Assembly (NCBI RefSeq): GCF_000428065.1
Contig: NZ_ATZF01000012.1
Span: 72,161 to 136,160 of the forward strand
Direction: 5' to 3'
DNA: 64,000 bases
Source of the DNA: Shimazuella kribbensis DSM 45090
GTDB taxonomy: Bacteria > Bacillota > Bacilli > Thermoactinomycetales > Thermoactinomycetaceae
In this document: positions 59,875 through 64,000 of the stretch, piece by piece
Numbering within the stretch: the stretch's first letter is position 1
Layout: each line of letters starts with the position of its first letter
Made by a program: the position numbers and the translations under genes
The notes under the pieces: generated by a model
What the model saw: the letters and a program-made list of their open reading frames with translations, nothing else
What the model was told of the DNA's origin: nothing
The model's database searches: none

Positions 59875-60145
59875 TTTTTTGGCACGAAGTATGGTTTTCG
59901 CCCCCCTCTATTTATGTCTTAGAAGGGATTGTATACCAGAACAAACGATCGATCAACTATTTTTTGGAAAAAATTCGTCTGAAACTCGCAATTCATCTCA
60001 CCGCTTATAGAAGCAGGAGACTTCTTGCGCAAATGAGTTAAATAAAAATAAAGTGTAGAAAATATCTGTCCATAGCAAATAATAACAGCCAGAATGTAAA
60101 GTTCTTTACAGCACATCCGACACAAAATGTCTACAATTTAAGTAG
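59875..60145. other. Left end of TnpB element and crp-family 3' flank
   Basis: About 270 bases holding the element's left end and TAM (to 60043), then AT-rich sequence up to the Crp-family gene. No other gene seen. Confidence 0.5.
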
Positions 60146-60826
60146 TTACTTAACTCCCTCTCGTAAGCGTTCCAAGGCAGCCACAGAGGCTAAAGTAATG
60201 TAACCGTTTTCTTTTGTGAGCACTTTCTCAAGACGTAGGAGTTGGAAGATTTGTGCGACTGTCACTCTTGATGTACCAGCTACATTCGCCATTTCTTGTT
60301 GGGTAAAACGAATCGTGATCCGAATCCGGTCATTCTCTTCTACCCCATATGTTTCGGCTAACTGGATCAATAATTGGATTACCCTTGATCTGGCGCTTCG
60401 ATAAGAGAGCTCCACAATCTGGGTAGTTAAAAGTTGAAATTTCTTATCTAAGTTAAACAAATAAAAACGGAGTAATTCCGGATGTTTTTCTATCAGTTGG
60501 CGAAAAACAGCAGAGGGAAAGCTGTATATGTGACAAGAGCTTGCTGCAATCGCACTTGTTAAATAGGTTTGGCTCGCATATAAACCCAAATCGCCCACAA
60601 TTCCATTTGCTCCTACGATCATGATCGCTTTTTCTTCCCCTAGTTTGTTGGTAATGGATAAGCGAATTCTCCCTTCCCTTACCACATAGATTTGGTTCAT
60701 TGTCTCTTCTTGGTCAAATAGAACTTGATTTTTGTACATCGTCCATCTCGTCGCTTCTTCGGAAAACGAAGACCAATCAAATTGTAGATTTTCTATCCAC
60801 ATGGATGTCTTTTTATTCTTCTTCAT
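60146..60826 (-). CDS. Crp/Fnr-family transcription regulator
   Basis: 226 residues. N-terminal cyclic-nucleotide-binding-like domain (IYVVREGRIRLSI, GDLGLY), long dimer helix, C-terminal winged HTH FTQQEMANVAGTSRVTVAQIFQLLR. No Cys cluster of an Fnr oxygen sensor. ATG after AGAGGCAG chosen. Divergent from the permease gene with 44 bases between start codons, so the promoters overlap and it probably controls that operon and itself. Confidence 0.9.
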   Translation of the reverse strand: MKKNKKTSMWIENLQFDWSSFSEEATRWTMYKNQVLFDQEETMNQIYVVREGRIRLSITNKLGEEKAIMIVGANGIVGDLGLYASQTYLTSAIAASSCHIYSFPSAVFRQLIEKHPELLRFYLFNLDKKFQLLTTQIVELSYRSARSRVIQLLIQLAETYGVEENDRIRITIRFTQQEMANVAGTSRVTVAQIFQLLRLEKVLTKENGYITLASVAALERLREGVK

Positions 60827-60870
60827 CGGATCTGCCTCTTTTTCTACTTTCATTCAATAGGGGTGACAAC
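60827..60870. promoter_or_regulatory. Divergent intergenic region of crp-like and permease genes
   Basis: Only 44 bases separate the start codons. At least one of the two promoters must lie within the other's coding or leader sequence. Possible regulator operator; no clear palindrome identified. Confidence 0.4.
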
Positions 60871-62244
60871 ATGTCTAAACAACAAGAAGCAATCTTTGAA
60901 CGTGAGAATGATTTGCAACGAAAGCTTTCGCAGCGACAATTGACGATGATCGCCATTGGTGGTGCGGTAGGAACTGGATTGTTTATGGGATCAGGGATCG
61001 CGATTAGTTATGCTGGACCTGGTGTATTAATCAGTTATGCTATTGCTGCCCTTATTGCACTTACGATGATGATGTGTTTATCAGAAATGACCATGGCTCA
61101 CCCTACTTCTGGTTCTTTTGGTTCCCATGCGGAGCGATATATTGGGCCTTGGGCAGGTTATTTGGTACGATATACGTACTGGGGAGCCCAAGTGATAGCG
61201 ATTGGCGGGGAGGCAACAGCCGTCGCTCTTTATATGAAGTACTGGTTTCCTGCTGTACCCGCTTGGTTATGGATTATCGTTTTTGCAGCCGTTATCATTT
61301 TTGTCAATGCTCGATCTGTCAATAACTTTGGCGCATTTGAATATTGGTTTTCTACAATTAAAGTCACAGCAATTATCGTGTTCATTATACTAGGAATTTG
61401 TGTCATCTTTGGACTTGGCACGGAACCAACAGGAATTAGCAACTATACTTCCAACGGTGGATTTATGCCAAATGGATTTTCAGGTGTATGGATGGCCGTA
61501 TTGATGGCAATCTTTAGCTTCTATGGTGTAGAAGTCGTTGCTGTTACTGCCGGGGAAGCAAAAGATCCACAAAAGGCAATCCCAAAAGCCATGCGTACAA
61601 TGGTTTTTCGATTGATCATCTTCTATATCTTATCTCTTGGAATCATGCTTGCTGTCGTTCCATGGGAACACACAGGTGCACATGCGGTAACAGAAAGCCC
61701 CTTTGTAAAAGTGTTCGCTTCACTCGGGATTCCATATGCAGCCGGAATTATGAACTTTGTCGTCTTAACAGCAGCACTTTCCAGTATGAATACAAACTTA
61801 TATTTATGTAGCCGAATGATTTTCTCTCTTGGCCGTGGTGGCTATACACCGAAAGCACTCGGAAAACTGAACAAACGCGGTGTACCATTTAATGCCTTGC
61901 TGGCTTCGAGTGTGGGACTAGCTATCGCCATGCTGCTCAATGTCCTCACTCCAAATGCTTTTGGTCAATTGTTTGGCATCTCCATCTTTGGTGGTATCTT
62001 CGTCTGGATCATGATCTTTATTACTTTCTTACGGTTCCGTAAAGAAAATGGAAAACTGCAAAGCTTATCGTATCACGCGCCATTGCATCCAATACCAGCT
62101 TTCGCAGGCTTACTCCTTCTCATTGGGATCATGGTCACGATGCTGTTTAGCGCAGATTGGCAATATGCTTGGTACTTCGGTGCACCTTGGATCGTTTTGG
62201 TTCTTATTTCTTACTACTTTTATGGAAGGAGAGCTAACCAATGA
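60871..62244 (+). CDS. Amino-acid permease (APC family)
   Basis: 457 residues, twelve membrane helices. APC amino-acid transporter signature near the N-terminus (IAIGGAVGTGLFMGSG), then FYGVEVVAVTAGEAKDPQKAIPKAM and the C-terminal GIxxFG region. Likely H+-coupled uptake; substrate not predictable. ATG after GGGGTG. Overlaps the aminotransferase gene by four bases (ATGA). Confidence 0.93.
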   Translation: MSKQQEAIFERENDLQRKLSQRQLTMIAIGGAVGTGLFMGSGIAISYAGPGVLISYAIAALIALTMMMCLSEMTMAHPTSGSFGSHAERYIGPWAGYLVRYTYWGAQVIAIGGEATAVALYMKYWFPAVPAWLWIIVFAAVIIFVNARSVNNFGAFEYWFSTIKVTAIIVFIILGICVIFGLGTEPTGISNYTSNGGFMPNGFSGVWMAVLMAIFSFYGVEVVAVTAGEAKDPQKAIPKAMRTMVFRLIIFYILSLGIMLAVVPWEHTGAHAVTESPFVKVFASLGIPYAAGIMNFVVLTAALSSMNTNLYLCSRMIFSLGRGGYTPKALGKLNKRGVPFNALLASSVGLAIAMLLNVLTPNAFGQLFGISIFGGIFVWIMIFITFLRFRKENGKLQSLSYHAPLHPIPAFAGLLLLIGIMVTMLFSADWQYAWYFGAPWIVLVLISYYFYGRRANQ

Positions 62245-63371
62245 GTTTATCTTCATATCGAAAAGAGTTTCCTATTCTTAGCGAAAAAATTCACCTTGGA
62301 AATTGCTCGCAAGCACCACAATCGCTACCTGTTTTGAACGCCATGGATGAATACTTTCACAATTGGCGAACGATAGGAATGGATTGGGACTATTGGATGA
62401 CAGGTGTAGAAAAAGCAAAAGCTAGTTTTGCAAAACTTATCCATGCTGATGTCGACGAAATCGCCGTTGTTAGTTGTGTCTCAGATGCCGTCACGAGTAT
62501 TGCTAGTACTTTTCCTTGGAACGGGCGAAAAAAAGTGATCACAACAGAAGCAGAATTTCCTTCGGTCGGTCATGTTTGGAATAGCTTTACGAAAAAAGGA
62601 TTGGTGGATGTATCGTTCATCACTTCTGATGACGGCCTATACTCAGCCGATCAGCTCGATGGGATCATCAACAAAGATACTGCACTCGTATCCATCCACC
62701 ATGTCGGTTACTATAATTCAGCAAAACAAGATCTAGCCGCTTTTGCTAAAAAAGCACATGAACATGGAGCAAAAGTTTTTGTTGATGCCTATCAGTCACT
62801 CGGAACATGTGACATCAATGTAAAAGAGCTAGACATCGATATGCTCGCATCTGGTAATTTGAAGTACTTGCTCGGTATTCCTGGAGTGGCTTTCCTCTAT
62901 GTTAAAAAAGAGATTGCCGAACAATTAGAACCTGCAATGACTGGTTGGTTTGGCCGCATCAATCCGTTTCATTTTGATGCTACACACCTTGATTTTGCAG
63001 AAGGGGCTCGACGATTCAATACAGGTACTCCCCCTGTTATTGCGGCTTTTGCTGCTCGTGGCGGAATGGATTTCTTACTAGAAGTCGGAATGGACCGTAT
63101 TGAACAGCGCATTCAAGAACTATCCAGCCACACACTCATAGAAGCTGCCAAGCGTGGTCTGGAAATCGCAAGCCCATTAAATCCCGCATTAAAGGGTGCA
63201 TCTACTGCTATCCGTGTTAACGATGCACATAAAGTAGAAAATTATTTAGCAGAACATCAAGTAATTGGCTCTGCACGCGCAGATGTCATTCGACTAGCAC
63301 CTCACTTTTTTACAGAAGAAAAGGAAATAGATCGAGCATTGGATCTTGTGGCAGAAAGCTTAAAACAATGA
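62241..63371 (+). CDS. Aminotransferase class V-fold PLP enzyme
   Basis: 376 residues. Cysteine-desulfurase/isopenicillin-epimerase-like fold: SCVSDAVTSIA, SIHHVGYYNS, FVDAYQSLGT (PLP Asp and Gln), LASGNLKYLLG with the Schiff-base Lys, and RRFNTGTPP. Probably acts on the amino acid taken up by the coupled permease. Not a clear IscS/SufS: no active-site Cys loop is evident. Confidence 0.88.
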   Translation: MSLSSYRKEFPILSEKIHLGNCSQAPQSLPVLNAMDEYFHNWRTIGMDWDYWMTGVEKAKASFAKLIHADVDEIAVVSCVSDAVTSIASTFPWNGRKKVITTEAEFPSVGHVWNSFTKKGLVDVSFITSDDGLYSADQLDGIINKDTALVSIHHVGYYNSAKQDLAAFAKKAHEHGAKVFVDAYQSLGTCDINVKELDIDMLASGNLKYLLGIPGVAFLYVKKEIAEQLEPAMTGWFGRINPFHFDATHLDFAEGARRFNTGTPPVIAAFAARGGMDFLLEVGMDRIEQRIQELSSHTLIEAAKRGLEIASPLNPALKGASTAIRVNDAHKVENYLAEHQVIGSARADVIRLAPHFFTEEKEIDRALDLVAESLKQ

Positions 63372-63988
63372 AAAATAAGACAAAAAAAGAGATTTATGAT
63401 TATCTGTATATCACAATTGGCACCTGTATCTTGGCTGCTGCCTTTCATCTATTCATCAAACCAAATGACTTACTAGTATCCGGAATGGGCGGTATTGCAC
63501 TTTTGATCGCCCATTTCTTCCCTATTTCCTTAGGAGTAATTTATCTGGTACTCAATATTCCATTGTTTTTTGTTGGATGGCGGTCCATTGGGATGCAATT
63601 TTTACTAAAAAGTATTTGGGGCACCGTGATCCTTTCGCTGTTACTTTCTTTGTTCGCTTTTCTCCCTAGTGTTCCGAATGCGTTTTTTGGAGGAATACTG
63701 GGTGGCATCTTATCTGGTGTGGGAATAGGGATGGTGATTTTAGCAGGAGGGGCTACGGGAGGAACAGATATTGTATCTATCGTGATTAACCAAAAATATA
63801 CTTGGTCCATCGGTACTGTTATGTTTCTCATCAATGTAGCGATCGTGATTGCCGGCACCTTTTTATTTGGATGGCAAAAGGCAATACTTACCGTGATTTC
63901 CCTCTATGTCACAACGCTTGTCATCAATTTCATCTTAAAAAAGTTTGCCAAAACACAAAAAAAAGAAGAACATCTCCTTTCTCCATGA
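63368..63988 (+). CDS. YitT-family membrane protein, short form
   Basis: 206 residues with six or so helices. GxGGIALLIAHF, GxILGGILSGVGIGMVILAGGATGGTDIV is the DUF161 core. The C-terminal DUF2179 domain of typical ~280-residue YitT proteins is absent. The gene closes with its own terminator, so it is not a cut-off of the window. Overlaps the aminotransferase gene by four bases, third gene of the operon. Confidence 0.88.
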   Translation: MKNKTKKEIYDYLYITIGTCILAAAFHLFIKPNDLLVSGMGGIALLIAHFFPISLGVIYLVLNIPLFFVGWRSIGMQFLLKSIWGTVILSLLLSLFAFLPSVPNAFFGGILGGILSGVGIGMVILAGGATGGTDIVSIVINQKYTWSIGTVMFLINVAIVIAGTFLFGWQKAILTVISLYVTTLVINFILKKFAKTQKKEEHLLSP

Positions 63989-64000
63989 GATGTTCTTCTT
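63961..64000 (+). terminator. Operon terminator at the window end
   Basis: AAGAAGAACATCTC / GAGATGTTCTTCTT, overlapping the last YitT codons. Confidence 0.85.

Larger units (their letters stand above)
58525..60036 (-). mobile_element. Intact tnpB-only IS200/IS605 element
   Basis: Right end AATGAGCCTCTCCCGCTT hairpin (58533-58563, stem CTCCCGCTT/AAGCGGGAG), left end GCGCAAGAAGTCTCC (minus strand, about 60017-60031). Left flank ATTTAAC is shared with the 24.2-kb copy and is the presumed target-adjacent motif. Carries full tnpB and a guide-RNA-type 3' region; no tnpA, so movement would need a transposase in trans. Confidence 0.85.

Overview
The window looks like a chromosomal segment of a low-GC Firmicute of the order Bacillales. 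Gene content and order match Bacillus-type chromosomes: yerC-pcrB-pcrA-ligA, gatCAB, pdhABCD, ykuUV, gcvH next to a YusG-like gene, and a vitamin B12 operon with a cobalamin riboswitch. A cytochrome P450, an LPXTG-type surface protein and many solitary small genes would suit a Thermoactinomycetaceae-like relative, but the sequence alone does not fix the genus. No rRNA, tRNA or CRISPR array was seen.

Layout. 1-5.7 kb: a truncated P450, secreted NagZ, two tiny membrane-protein genes, a degenerate ABC ATPase and thiol peroxidase. 5.8-9.3 kb: small conserved genes (HesB-like, YdcF-like, DUF309, DUF1128, thioesterase). 9.5-14.4 kb: the pyruvate dehydrogenase operon. 15-20 kb: radical SAM protein, lipoprotein, an IS605-type non-coding remnant, an S1-domain protein and pckA. 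20-27 kb: orphan genes, YusG-like/GcvH, YkuV/YkuU, a disrupted tnpB element, AIM24, a Gly/Asn-repeat surface protein and a YusI-like protein. 26.8-30.8 kb: cobalamin adenosyltransferase and btuDCF under a B12 riboswitch, split by a small IS605-like insertion. 31-42.6 kb: a PlsY-like relative, PBP1A, small membrane proteins, a transglutaminase-like lipoprotein, ligA-pcrA-pcrB-yerC. 43-50 kb: PpiB, a 23S rRNA methyltransferase, a CbiX-like protein, gatCAB. 50-56 kb: orphan genes mixed with an MBL hydrolase, a HAD phosphatase, an EamA transporter and gene relics. 56-64 kb: a two-component system whose receiver has an internal deletion, an intact TnpB element, and a Crp-family regulator divergent from an amino-acid permease/aminotransferase/YitT operon.

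The most unusual signal is a set of solitary small genes scattered between housekeeping operons (about 19.9, 42.8, 50.4, 50.8, 53.4 and 55.7 kb; perhaps also 3.35, 3.7 and 20.6 kb). Their coding regions are clearly richer in G+C than their neighbours. Each has its own AT-rich promoter, and most end in a long GC-rich hairpin without a U-tract, unlike the host's U-tract terminators. None has a recognisable family. They look like independently inserted moron-type cassettes of high-GC origin. A second theme is a tnpA-less IS200/IS605 family in several stages of decay: an intact tnpB, a tnpB deleted down to its N-terminal half joined to the guide-RNA end, and non-coding remnants, one of which rewrote the C-terminus of BtuD.
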